Positions 9,001 through 22,423 of a stretch of DNA of 35,570 bases are shown here, piece by piece (the stretch's first letter is position 1; the number at the start of each line of letters is the position of its first letter). The stretch lies in contig LSSL01002249.1 of the NCBI GenBank assembly GCA_001953115.1, forward strand, positions 1-35,570, in the 5' to 3' direction. A model generated the notes under the pieces. The model did not search any database. It was not told where the DNA came from and saw only the letters and a list, made by a program, of their open reading frames with translations. The position numbers and the translations under genes are program-made. This DNA is from Smittium mucronatum. Taxonomy: Eukaryota > Kickxellomycota > Harpellomycetes > Harpellales > Legeriomycetaceae.

Positions 9001-11112
9001 GAGAAAGCTTTTAAAAACCTTAAAAAGTAAATACCTTTTCAAAATAAAAGAATCTTGTATCCTCAATTCCCTTTAAAAAGATTATGATTATTGAAACTCC
9101 TCATATATGCTATATTGTGGTAATTTTTAGGAGCTTTATATCCTATGTAATCTGGTTTAAACTCAATTAATTATTTTCTCTGATTTTATTTTATTGTTGT
9201 TCTCAACCCGATTTGAATATTGCTACCTCTATGATACGGTATATCAACAGAAATTTTTCTTATCAGAAATTTCCTAATTCTCTCTAAAAAAAGAAAAGTT
9301 ATTCCACAATCAGAGGCTTTTTTTTTTTTTTTGTTAATTTATACGATTAAAGCTTAGAGAAAATATTGGTTTCTATAAAAATAAAATAAAATCCATTTTA
9401 AACGCTCCAAAAACACGGTTATTTTTAGTCTAACAGATATCTAGGAAAATATAATTACAAGATATATTAATTCAAAATTTTGGTAAAGCCCCCTAAAAAA
9501 AAATGAGAAAAAATAATTTAATTTAAAATATCTTAATTGCAGCTTGTAAACTATTGCAAATTATTTCTAAAATAGATTGTTTTGAATCTTTAAATTTGAT
9601 TAAATTAGAATAAATTAAATTAAATATACTTGATAAATGTAATAAAATCCGGATTTTTTTTAAAAAGATGGGCATTTTTAAAAATTAATGTAAATTTTTC
9701 AGATTTTTTTTTTAGATAGTAATTTATCGAATTAAAAAGTAAATAGTCAAGATTTATTTGCGACAGTATCATCGATATATATTTTTTAAAACCCCCGATT
9801 TTTTTGGATAACTTCAAAATATTCTCCTAAATATATCTTAAACTTAATCCGAATATACATAAAGGTTTTGAATATTAGATTTTTTATATTATATATATGC
9901 GTGCGATTTTTATTTATTTTGTAGTGTTTAAAATAATTTTTTTACGATCATTTATTTGTAAATATTCTCTATATTTGAGTATATATATAATAAATGGCTC
10001 TAAATGTGATATCTATTAAACTTTTTATAATTTTGAATAAGCTCATATTTATTAAATATATCATTAGAAAACTGAAAAACATAGTTAAATTTTTTTTTTC
10101 CGTCATATTAGAAATAAAGTAAACTATTAGTTGCATTTAAAACAAACACCAAACAAAAATCCAAAAGTTTTTTAATTAGATTTTTTATTCATCGGGCTCA
10201 TTATTTATATCTGTTATAAAAAAATTCAAACTATTCCTTTCCCTAATCAAATTATAATGATTATTTGAAACCCTGCTTAATTAATATTGAATCACTTTGA
10301 ACCTCTTAGCTCACAAAAACCATTTTTTAAAATATGTTAAAATATTTTATTTTTTTAAATAAATGCATACTTATTATGAATAAAAAAACTTATTAAGTTC
10401 ATTTTTAAAAAATTTGAACGTATAGATGATTATTTATATGTTTTTGAAATCATAATTTCTTAAAAATAATCGAGTTTTTAGATGAATCGGATTTAATCAT
10501 TGAGAAATAATTCATTTATCTATGTTTTTTTTTCTTTTCGAATTACAGGATTTTTTTATTTTAGGCCTACTAATTCTATCCTCATATTCAAAATTAATTG
10601 AGAAGGAAAAAGGTCCTTTTTTTAATAAAAAAAAAATGGTGTGATAATTTAATATTAAATAAAAATTTAAAAAAATCCAAATAATGAGCCTTTAAAATTC
10701 GATGGATACGATTATATTCCTCGAAAAATTTTGTATAATTTAGGTACATTTTTATGAAATCTACATCGGATAAAGAAGCAAAGATAGATGTCAAGTACAT
10801 TTTTTAAATTCGATTTAAATCAAAGAGAAATAATAATACTTGAAATATTTATTTATATTTAAAACAAAAAAAGGAAGTAACGAAGTTTTTCATTAAATAT
10901 GTTCTTTTTAAATATAATTTTATATTTTTTATAAACCAAAATTTAAAATAAATTGGTTAACTATCATGAAAATCAAATCCGTAAAATAAACTACATATAT
11001 ATATCTTCAGATTAATTATTATATATCCTCAAAATAGAAATTCAAACACATTTATACTTTAAGCAAATAGATTTTAAAGGATAAAAATTATCATGAAAAA
11101 ATAAAAATCTTG

Positions 11113-11170
11113 AACCAATGCCCAGTGGGTACGGAGCCGCTAGAGCGACAAATGGGAGTGAGATGAAATT
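11113..11170 (+). repeat. Dispersed repeat family B, partial copy
   Basis: GAACCAATGCCCAGTG followed by a GC-rich stretch (GG.GC....AGAGCG...TGGGAGTG.GAT) matches the core of the two copies near 28174 and 28695. The upstream half of the family is missing here, so this is a truncated copy sitting as a GC island in the AT desert. Confidence 0.65.
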
Positions 11171-12960
11171 CGATTATTTTTTCCTTTTATTGTATTTTTA
11201 ATTTAGTTTTTTCTAGTATACGAATATTGTAAATAAATTCCCTTTAAAAAAATTTAAAAAAAAAATTCTAATAATTTTTAAATTAAAATGAGTATCTATT
11301 GTAAATTAATTTTGAAATGGTGGATTTTTTTCTTTAATATCTATAAATAAAAAAAGGCTAAACCGATTTCAAATTCACAATTAACAAAAACTGAAATTTT
11401 ATCTCTTTAAAGAATTTATATTTATGAAAACACTCCATATTTATGCTTTTTTGAAACGCAACCTGATTTTGGAATTTATTGATAAAATATGTGGATTTTT
11501 TTAGCTTTTTAAAAAGATTAATATACGTGATTATTTTTTTTTACTATCGAAAATAATTATTTCCGCTATAAAATGAATTATTAATCTAACTATTAAAAGA
11601 TTAAAGTAATTATTTCACAAGGGTAACATTCAACTATTAAATTATTATTTTTAATAAATTTTATAGATTTATTTGATTTGGAGCTATGTCTATGGAAAAT
11701 AAACAGATTTTTTTTTTTCATTTTTAACAGAAAGGTTTTATTTGGATAAAGAAACATCGTTAGATACTTTTTTTTTTTTCTGGAGAGCTAAATTTAAATT
11801 AACATCCGAAACTATATTCTATAGAAATGTATATATATAAAACAAATTATCTGAATAAATTATGCCCTAAAACCCCCAATTATAAAAATTCCCGATAATT
11901 GAAAGTCGTAAAAATGATATTAAAATATTATGAAATTTTCTAAGGTAAAAAAAATTAAAAATATATTTAACATAGTTAAATTTGATTAATAATGGCTATA
12001 AGAAAAAAAAATATCTAACCTTTTTTTGATATGTTTTCTCCCTGTTAAACTATGCCTATTAACACACCATTTTATATTAATACATTTATTTAAAATTAAA
12101 AATTGGGATATTTTTTTGCGATTTCATTCTAGTATTTATATCTGTTTTTCTATTGGATATTTTACGAAAATTTTCCTAAAAATTCATAAAGCTTATTATT
12201 ATTTTGCAATCATAAAACAAATAAAATTATTATTTTTATTTATTGTAATAAATTTAATTTATTTCAAAGTGTATGGCAAAAAAAAGACCTCATTTTTGAT
12301 AATCATTTTTTGTTCTTTGTAGTAAACAAAAATCAAATTTAAAATAATAAAAAATGAGTGAAAAGAATTAATTAAGCTTTAATTTTCCGGATTTTTAATT
12401 ATAATAATATAAGCTGGTCAGAGATTTTTTTATGAATATTTCTACAAAAAGTGATTTTTTTTTCAAAATTATTTCTAATGATTCTGTTTTCAAGAAAAAA
12501 TTTACGTATAGGTAATGCAAATAATTTTTTTTTCTAATATAAATTGGAAAAATCATAACCATAAAAGACACAACTTTCTATTTTTTAGATTATTCTGGCT
12601 TTCTTTTATAGATCGAAAATAATTTATTAAAAAAATTTATTTCTATATGTCTATAAATTATTCCCAATACTTAAAAGTATATTTTATAATTTTTGAATAT
12701 AACTAATGTAAAATATAAGTTTTCTCTAAAAAAGCTGCCCATGGTATGACTATTTCTATTTTTTTTAAACAAGTGATTATTAGAATATTGGATGATCACC
12801 TTTATCATCAATTAACCATTCCAAGCCAAGATGTTTTAAATTTAAAACAATATCAATATTTCTTATTTTTCTAACCTTTATTATTTTATATTACATAACT
12901 AGAATATTTTTTTAAAAAATAATAAATGGAAAAAATAAATCTAAGATTCGGTAAATGGTA

Positions 12961-12961
12961 T

Positions 12962-13002
<41 letters not shown>
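12961..13002. repeat. TA dinucleotide microsatellite
   Basis: An almost pure (TA)n run interrupted by TACA and GTATA. Self-complementary, able to extrude as a hairpin. Confidence 0.9.
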
Positions 13003-14942
13003 GGATATTCTCTTTTGGAGCTGTCGATTCCCTAATAGTTTTTTACCTCTTTATTAATTTCGATTTAAATATAAGAACAAGTTTAAATTTATTTTTTAGT
13101 TCAAAATATGACTTTTAGAGGCTAATTTTTTATCGGTAAAATGTTGAAATTTTTTTAGAAACAGTACTTTTTATTATTTTTATTGACCTTTATATAATTA
13201 AATTCGAGCGTAGAAAATATTTTAAAAAGAAAAAAAAATCCCTGTCTTGGAAATGATCTCCCATATTCCACTTTAAAAAACGATATATAAATATTCAGTT
13301 TTTTATTCATGAATACTAAAGTATTTATGATTTAATAAAGTATTTATTCTTTTTTTAACAAAATATTATTAAAATTACTATTTTTATTTTCAGCGGGGCA
13401 CTTAAAATATCATTCATTTTTAATTCTCACATAAGTAGCCTCAGGCTATACATATTGGAAAAAATTCAAAATTTTACGTTTTTAGCGAATCTTTTTATAA
13501 TAAAAATACAAAATCCAACTTGTTTTGTTGTATATATTCTACAAGAATTTTTTTAATTTTTAAGAAAATATTGATTTTATTAATTATTTTATTGAAAAAT
13601 GAGATCTACTTTTTGAAATAGCTAATAATTTATAAATAAGGTCCTATTAAATTTTTTGGCTAAAATTTAGGGGTATAAAATGTAAAATTATAAATTGAAA
13701 AACCTCGCATTATTGCACCAAAAACCCCTTATGCAAATATGCCATCATTTTTAATTTTTTCAGATATCGCAATAAAATAAATCCAAAATAAAAATATCAT
13801 TTTTTTATATGCTAAAAAATATGTTTTTTAATAATGTTTAATCTGTTTTTTTTTATATTTTTAAAACTTAAAAGGCTTGTTTAAAATAGAAAAATATCAA
13901 TAATAATAGTAATTTTAACAAATATTTGATAGCGAATTATTTTTTTTTGCCAGATTAATGATTAATACCAATTTTTTGAAGCTCCAAATTCCGGTGTAAA
14001 TAACTTTTTGATGATAAATATTATTTTAATTCAAATAACCTAGAAAAAAAGTTAATTGCAAAAAATATAGCTAATTTATACTTTTTTTGTTTATTATAAA
14101 ATTTCAATTTAATTTATTTATAATAATACAACTTTTTTTGAAATTTTTAATTTTCAAAGTTAAATTATGTATAAAATCGCGTTGAATCAATAATGTCGAT
14201 ATACTATATTTTTAAAACATAAAGAGTTTTTAACAATAAAAAAATAAAATAAAGCGATCTAAAATTATATTAAAACAGACTGATAATACCTAGCTAAACA
14301 TATTTGTGATTCCAACGTGTATGGTATTCTTTTTAGGGAATTCTAAAGTTAAATAGTAGTTATCTAAAATTATTTATCATATTTTTAAGTAAAAAAATAT
14401 TTTTATTATCAAATTTTGTGATCTACTACTCAATAATACAATTAAAATTATTAATATTCAAGATTTTTTTAATTTTTGTTTTCAATTTTTAGTGAAAATA
14501 CTTTTTCCCAATTAAATTCATAACATTCTAAAATATATTTTGACTATTATAATCAAAATAATATGTTCTATTTTTATAATTATTTATTATATTCTCTCGA
14601 AATAAAATTTCTTAAATATTTAAATCTATAAAATATTCAATTATTAAATATTTTTATTTTATAAATCCATACTTTATCAAATAAAATTTATTTCTTTTCC
14701 TAAAATATTCATAAATTTAAGACAGCTTTTTATATTTTTTGTACTATAAATCGATTATTTTATCCTTTAAATACTTATTTCTCATCTTCCTAATTTCACT
14801 GTCAATAAAAAATATCACTGCCACTTTCACTTTCAACGAATATATAAAGCTTAATTGACATCTTTTTTCATAAAAAATGATTCCAAATATTTAAAATAAT
14901 AATATATTGAGCATGTATTGGTTTTATACAAATGATCAAAAC

Positions 14943-15003
14943 CCGCGTTGAAAATAAAAAAAACATTTTTTATTTATAAAAATTAAACATAATTCCAACG
15001 CGG
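14943..15003. repeat. GC-rich 8-bp inverted repeat around an AT loop
   Basis: CCGCGTTG at 14943-14950 and its exact complement CAACGCGG at 14996-15003 enclose 45 bp of A/T. CpG-containing words are rare in this neighbourhood, so the pair stands out. Could be ends of a tiny eroded element or a stem of an RNA. Confidence 0.45.
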
Positions 15004-15829
15004 CGAGATGTAAGATCTTAGAAATCCAAAAATTTAAAATAATTATAATTTCATCAACAATAAATTAATCTTATATTATTCCTTTCTAAAAATCTTTTTT
15101 TTGTTTAATAAAACGTCCAAAATATCTTTACATATTATCATTTTTTTAAAAGATTCATATCAGTTTTAACCATAAAAGGCTGATAAATCGATGATCATAA
15201 ACGATAAATAATTTTAATTACTTTACCTAAATTAAAATTCTTCGATTGAGTTTTAAGAATATATTTTTAGAAGAATAAAAAAAATCGCTTTATTTATTTT
15301 TAAACAGAATACAAGATGTTAATAGGAATTTTCAGAAGTTTTAAATAGCTAAATAAATTAAAAACCATTTTTTTCATGGGGAATTTATTTAAAATATTAA
15401 AAATATAAAAAAAATGTCTGATAAATAACAATTTTAATACATATACCAAATTTCTATTAGCGACTACGTAATTAATAGGGGTTGGTTTAATGTAAAACTC
15501 TCTCACATTCCAATATTACAAAGAAGCTATAAAAAATTTATTTTCACTTTGTTTTAAATTTTCTTATAGGATTGAAAATTCAAATGAATTTGGTATTATA
15601 TATACCATAAATTTATTTCGATAACTGCTGAATAAAAAATCTAAATAAGATGAAAAATAATCATAAATATTGTATATTTTATATTTTTGGGTAGATTTAT
15701 TTGCAGAGCCTTTTGTTAAAAGCGGGTACATAAATTTTTTTGATCAGTTCTATATCCGAAATTTCTATTGATTTTTATTTTCACTCCAACAGGTCCTGGA
15801 ATTTTCTATTATTATTATTTGCCTATATT

Positions 15830-15849
15830 TATTTCATTTCATTTCATTC
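15830..15849. repeat. ATTTC pentanucleotide repeat
   Basis: About four head-to-tail ATTTC units. Simple sequence. Confidence 0.7.
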
Positions 15850-18800
15850 TAATATTTGTGTGAAAAAAAAAAAAATTAAATGTTGTGTAATTTTGTGATA
15901 TATTTGGAATTTTTTTTAAATTTATGTGTATTATATGTATCTCTGTATATATCCATTCCGATTTTTTTGAAATATTAGATAAAATGGAAAATTAAGACAA
16001 ATTTTTGATAAATTAACTGGTAATTTGTACTTTAATCTGGATAGTTAAACATGGTTCCTAAACTAATAGATATTTATTATTATATGTTACTTTAAATTTG
16101 AAATTACTTTAATAAACACCACATTTTTTTTTGAAAATTGTATTTTATCATATCTAACGTTTAATAAGTTTATTTAAAAGCTATTTCTAATATATATATA
16201 TTTAAGCAAACTTAATTTTAAGATTAATACTCTTATAAGAAAAAAAAAAATTATAGTTTTTCCATTTCTTTTCTGTACTATACTTTATTACTAAATATTA
16301 AATTAAATTTGCAATATTCCAATTTAATTTTATTTTATTTAAAGCCTAATAAGATTTTTTAAATCAATAAATTCGTAAATTCTCTTAATGTAATTATTTT
16401 TATAACCCCTGAAACAATATTATATAAGATCTGCATATTATTAATTGAATAATATATTTTTGATGGAAATAGTTGCCTGTAAAAAAAATATTCCTTAGGA
16501 TATTCTAATATTCCATATAATTTCCAATCAGATTTTTAATAAATTATATTCATTTCGGGAAATTTTGTGGAATATCTGATGCATCTTTAATCTATTTTCA
16601 TGGTTTTATCATTAAAAAGTATTATGTCCGTAATAATATAATAAATGGAGGGTCTATACCAGTATTTTAGTATTAATTAAACCAAAATAAAATCTAATAT
16701 TTATTATGCACAATCCATCAAATATATTTATAGTCAGAGTCACAGTTGTTAGTAAAGTACAGTTTTAAACGAATACTTTTGCATTTTAATAGATTAAACA
16801 GGGTATGGAAATCATAAAATAGCCATATAAATTTTTTTCGAACATCGGAATTGTGAAAAAAAGAATCCTAAATTTTAAAACAGAAAATAATATTCCCGGA
16901 GTCAAATTTTATTTTTGAAAAATTAAATTCCAGTCTGTAATTTTTTTAGCCAATCCTATAAATGTTAAAACCTTCACCTAGAAAAATTGTAATTTCATAT
17001 TTTTAAATTTTATTTAAAGTATCAGTTTTTTTTACACTTTTAAGCTTATTCACATATTTTTTATATTAAGATAATTGAAAATAAAATTTACCATATTTTC
17101 TAATTCATATTATTGATGCATATTAGTCCATTTACAAAAATGATCAAGTTTTATTCGATTTTACCTGCATTATAAAATTTATCTTCAATTATGCCTTTAA
17201 TCTAGAATATTTTATTTTTTTTTGCATTTTTAAAGATAAAAGTAGGTTTCTTATTTCAGTAGATTTTTTTGATAGCATATTTGTATTGAAACAGTGAAAA
17301 ATAATCCGAATAAAAATAAAAATAAAAATATTTTTTAGCTTTATTCAATTTCAGCGGGTTTAAATTTAACATTATCAGCTACAATACAGTCAAGCAGTTT
17401 TTTCTTTTCACATATTTTATAAATTAACAGCATATAAAGCATCAATATAACTCAAAAATTAGCCATCTTGTGAAAAAAGAATAAACTTTAAAATATATTC
17501 CTATTGCATATAATCTAAAACAACGAGAAATAATAGATTTAACCATATAATTTAATATTATTTCACTAATTGGTTTTTATTTAGCGTTTACACTCATAAA
17601 ACAAAACTAAGAATATATAAATACTTTTTTGTTGATTGTATTCTCCCACTTTCAAACCACCTCAAAATAAATCTTTCATATTAAAATCAATATTCATACA
17701 ACTTACTGTAGTTTAATGATCATATTTAACGTTTTCTATCCTAAAAAATACGGGCCAGCTTTCTGCAATATTGAATTTGGGAGATTTTAAAAAGATAGTT
17801 ATACTACACCGTTTTTAAAGCTCGATTTTAATTAATTGTAAACAATTTATAGGATTTAGTTGCCATTATAAGCATTTCAATGTATGCTTAATGCAGAGGT
17901 TATTATTAAAATCTTTAAAAAAGATAATTTAGCTCAAACATCGCATATTTTTCAAAATAAATAGATACAATTTAATTAAAATCAATAATAAATATTCACA
18001 GATTGAAGAGCTTTTTTAATCAGAAATTGTATTCGTAATTATGAACGTTGCTATATACAGACTATTCTTATTATAAAACCAAAGAGTATTTCGAAATAAC
18101 ACGAGTTAAACGCCATTTTTTTTTCTGAAAATAATAACACATCTCTATTGACAACCTCTAAATTACCAGTTATTCAAAACTAGATGCTTTTTATTTGAAA
18201 ATGTATTCTATTTCGCAATAAATTAGATGCAACCCATAACTCACTAATGATCGTTTAAACCGATAGTTTTTTTCTATAAAATTTATGGAATCGTATATCT
18301 TAAATTGTTATCATTAATATCACATTTTTAAGATTCTTCATTAGTTCTGTTTTTTTTTTACAAAACTGCTGTATTTTGGAATTTTAAGGCGATATTCGAT
18401 TAATAGCTATTTATTTGGATTAAAATTTGGCTTTTTATTTAAAAAAAATCTAAAAAATCGAAAAATTTCCTGAAAATGTTGTGAAAAAAATAATCTGAGT
18501 GCAGTTTTCTGGCTATAAGCATTGTGAAGTCGGATTTTTTTTTTAAATCTTTTGTTGATGTGTATTTTAAAGCTACTGGCCCTATATTGATAGTTAATTG
18601 AGGTGGTGATGTTAAAGGTTTAATAAAATGGTTTCGCTATAGTGATAATTGCATACCATAAATTTACTATTTCAGAGCTAAAATTGAAAAAAACTACCAT
18701 CAATTCAAGATGAATGAATTTTGAATTTTTCTGATCCCAAAGATTTTTTAAATTGTTATTGATGAAAATCAACGTTTTACACTCGATGGAGGCGAAAATT

Positions 18801-19000
18801 AACCTGATAACAGACATCAACTTTTAATGATTCATATTTATTGACAAAAATATGTTAGTAGTTTTCGAGTTTCTAACCATGAAAGAGCTTAGCTACTGAA
18901 TATCCTAGTACTTGCGTTCCACTGGGTAAATAATTATCGTACTAAAATAAAAAAAAGTAAATTTTTATGCAATTGGGAGCTTTAAATGAATTCAAGCTTT

Positions 19001-19011
19001 GAAAGGGTTAA
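19001..19011 (-). repeat. Solitary piggyBac-type terminus
   Basis: GAAAGGGTTAA equals the right end of the TTAA-flanked elements at 4226-4390 and 21195-21356. No matching CCCTTTC left end was found within a few hundred bases upstream, so this is an eroded element or coincidence. Confidence 0.35.
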
Positions 19012-21190
19012 ATATCTTGGAACTTATAATTAATATAATAATAGATATTTTCTCTCCAAAAAAGTGAATTGTGTTCCTACTTGTATAATAAATTTTCGAA
19101 TTGACTTTATAAAAAATGAACTTTTTAAAATATTCTCTTTTTAATAGATTTATTGTTTTGAAAAAAGTATATGGATATTTTGTTAAAGTTGACACTGGTA
19201 GGATTTAATTAAAACATTTTGAAAACTTTACACAATATTCTTATAATTTTGCTTCTCACATATGGAAAACAGCTGGAAATTTCGTGTTTGTGTTTTTTTC
19301 TAAATTTGTGGCGTTTTACCGAGTTTCATTGACAAGTTGTTACAGAAAAAAATAATTCGATCTAATTCAAACTTCGGAACGCTTAAACCTTTACCTCTTA
19401 ATGGCTTAAGAGTCTATCTTGAGATATTAAACTTTATTGGATGTTCAAAGGCTTATCCAAGTAAAAAAAAATTCAATAGAAAACAATAACTGCTTATAAA
19501 CTGTGTTCCCAACAAAGTTAAAAGCCGTGAATTCCCATATTAAAAAAAATCATACCATACTTATTATTTCTAAAACCGCAACTAATTTGGTCATCCGCCA
19601 AAAGAGAATGATTTACAGTGGCTTAATCACCAAAATCGATGGATGGAATGCGAGGATTATTTTACAAGTTGAGACATCTAACGTTTTGTATATATTCTGC
19701 CTTTTAATTCTTTCATCGCCAGTTTAATCTAATACTCCGATTCGCTAAAGTTTGAATAAGTCTATTTGGTAATAACATAGTAACCAATAGAACGAAGATA
19801 TTCCCTAAATGCACACAAAAGTAGTATGAATATTGATCAAAGATATTGGCACAGTTGTAATAACAGCGACGGAAGAGTTAGCTCTCAAAATGATTACTGA
19901 ACTCCTATTCGCTATAGTTTTCTGATGGAAGATATTAATTGATCCCAATTTGTTATAAGCATGTTTCAATATTTGGAAATTAAAGTGAAACCTATTATTA
20001 AAATATCATCAGCATTGATCATCTACTTTTTATTAATATTGATTTTAAACCGTGGACCACTTAATTATCTTTAGCACTGAAGAGGTAAAGGGTGGAGAAC
20101 AATATTTGTTGATCCAGAAAACATTCTATATGATGACGCATTTAGACAAACCAAACACTAAAACATGTTTATTGGTCCTAATATCAACATAATTTAGCCC
20201 ACTGAATTAGTCAATCTATTGCTGAAAAGTAAATTAATTACAATTTGATGCATTTAAAATCCTTAGATTTGGACAAATTAATTTGGTATCCAACAAATTT
20301 TAAATATTTGATATAAAGTCGGTTTACATATTCTTTGAATCCAAATCGATCAAATTTGTGTCTTTGATCCCGAAAGAGTTGGAGTTGAAAATGTAGATTA
20401 ATTCTCTCAGGAAATGAATATAGAAGATTGTGATCATATTTCCATTTCTATAGAAATAGTCGTTTCTTTTTTTAGTATATTGGTATCATTTTTCTGAAAA
20501 CCAATCTAAAGATTGAATGGTGCTCTAGAATAAAAATCAATAATATTCTATCTCGGGAAATAACAAATCCATTCAACATAATGACTAAAAGACATATTTT
20601 TTTACTGGCAAAAGTATTTTGGACCAAAATAGAAAGAAATATTTGTAGAAATAACAAGATAAACTGAAATTTGCAAATAGCAGGGCTAAGAAATCTTAAT
20701 GAAGAAGAAATTTATTAATAGCGATACTTAGAGCATCTTAGCGGATGATAAAGATATCACTCATTTAGTTATTATACACCATTATTCCCTAAGAGGTTGA
20801 AATCCTCCACAATTAAGTTTTAGTGCCTTTTTTTACTAAGAATTTGCAGAAAATTTTTTCCCTATTTGTGCTAATATTTATTATTAATACTTACTTAAAA
20901 TAAAACACAGTTTGTTGGTGTATGACAAATATGTGATCGGTTGAATAGTGCCTGAAATGAAATCTATTACCAAATAAACTGTGCCCGCATATTCTATCGA
21001 ATCAATAACGTCCCGTTGTAAAAGATGGCATATGCACTATGAAAAATATTTTCAATAGTGGAGCTCTATAATCTGTTTAAAAATCGATCTTCTTAAATCC
21101 CATTAGTGCTTTGGCTCCGATTCGCTGAAAAATCACTTCTTTTCCTTCGGTTTCGATAACAATCACCCAATAAGTTGTTTATAACTCTGA

Positions 21191-21360
21191 TTAACCCTTT
21201 CAGAGCCGGCTGTACTAAAACTCCATTCAATTTCCGGTTATTATGGCTTTTGATTTCAAATAAAATTTTCTTGAGGGTTAAGCTGGAAGCACCAACAAAT
21301 TGAAACCCCTATGTTTAACTATTACTAGTCCAATTGATTTTTGAACCCTGAAAGGGTTAA
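21191..21360. mobile_element. piggyBac-type MITE 2
   Basis: A 162-bp element (21195-21356) is flanked by TTAA at 21191-21194 and 21357-21360. Ends are inverted: CCCTTTCAGAGCC on the left and CCCTTTCAGGGTT from the right. It has no coding capacity. The interior is unrelated to the 4226-4390 copy, as is common when MITEs share only the transposase-recognised termini. A further right-end-like CCTGAAAAGGTTAA at 21601-21614 may mark a third, eroded copy. Confidence 0.72.
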
Positions 21361-22323
21361 ATGTAAAGTTTTGATTTCTATTGAATCAATTTTGTAAATT
21401 ATTTTTGTGAATTCGGCCCTAAAATGATTAATCTTCCGATCTATTACTATTCCTAGATTATGATTTTTTTTTGGAGCTTTCATTCGTTATAAATGGTGGG
21501 GGGGGGGGGTTTAATTGCAGTTGTCATAGTCAACGCAATAATTAAATATATACTATAGTGGGCGTTTCCCGAATTTAAACTCCATTATCGTGTCATCTAT
21601 CCTGAAAAGGTTAAATCGTTGGAGAATAAGGAAATGTCATCGAATGAACGATTTGATTTTTAAACTAGAGCACGTATTTATTGGTTTAATAAACAGCAAT
21701 ATAACATGTGAATTAAAATCTACATAAAAAACAATATACGGATTACATCTGGCCAATTATAAAGCAAATTACCCAAATAACATAATAAGCATTATCTAAA
21801 TAGGCTTAATCGAATGATCAAACAGGTCTATTTCAGTGAGTAGCAAATAGGGGACAGAGGACAGCGCGATTTACAACACAAACAAAAGATTTTCATGGGG
21901 TTGGTGCAATATCTTGGCTTAAATGGGAATAATGGTCTGATGAAGCGATTCAATTTTTCTTGGATCTGTTCCAATTTTTCTGAGCAACAGTATTCTCATT
22001 TTTTACATTGGTAATTTTTCATAATATTATTTCAGTCATTTTCTCCCATCTTATTACTATAGTTTCTGAGCTCTAGATTAATTAGTAACAGCGGCAGTTT
22101 TATTACATCCACTTCGTTTCTTTCTGTTATTTCTCTTCAAAGCAACACATCCAAGCTTCATCCTTAGATATAATCGATTCCTTCAGCTAGCATTTTCGTT
22201 CTTAATTATCGCCAGCACTGAAATCGCTTCATGTGCCTTGGTGTTATGGTATATTCGTCTTTAAAATAACAAGCCACTTCTAGTGAATTAAAGGTAGTAA
22301 TTTCAATTATATTTATCAAAACT

Positions 22324-22423
22324 TCTTTATTATTATCGAATAAAATTATTAAAGCTTGATTTTGCAAAAAAAAACTATCGTTTTACTATCAGAAAAAATC
22401 TGGAAGGTATTAAAAGTATTAAT
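22324..22423 (+). promoter_or_regulatory. Leader upstream of the GDS1-APSES gene
   Basis: About 100 AT-rich bases precede the ATG (context TTAATATGGC, with A at -3 as usual in fungi). Farther up, 22050-22270 is GC-richer and pyrimidine-rich, which may be transcribed leader or part of the decayed zone. No clear TATA box was seen. Confidence 0.25.

Larger units (their letters stand above)
9001..18600. other. AT desert without recognised genes
   Basis: Nearly ten kilobases of extreme AT richness with dense A and T homopolymers. The longest frames (9620-9817, 10594-10800, 12026-12322, 15300-15506) are made almost only of Phe, Ile, Lys, Leu, Asn and Tyr, as expected by chance, and show no domain. 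The only GC-richer islands are a partial repeat copy at 11113-11170 and a short CCGCGTTG/CAACGCGG inverted repeat at 14943-15003. Confidence 0.6.
18601..22323. pseudogene. Zone of broken coding-like sequence, unidentified
   Basis: GC content rises relative to the desert and short protein-like runs appear in shifting frames, interrupted by stops. On +: RYWHSCNNSDGRVSSQNDY near 19840, KGGEQYLLIQKTFYMMTHLD near 20090-20150, DPERVGVENVD then FSQEMNIEDCDHIS near 20365-20440, and GLNGNNGLMKRFNFSWICSN near 21910-21975. On -: SSVIILRANSSVAVITTVP near 19880. No open frame exceeds 75 codons and I recognise no reverse transcriptase, integrase or transposase motif. Decayed transposon or retroelement is the likely origin given the piggyBac-type ends nearby, but that is inference. 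Confidence 0.3.

Noticed and set aside
12026..12322. 98-aa hydrophobic ORF in the AT desert
   Set aside because: Composition is that of random AT-rich DNA and no membrane-protein family pattern or splice context is visible.
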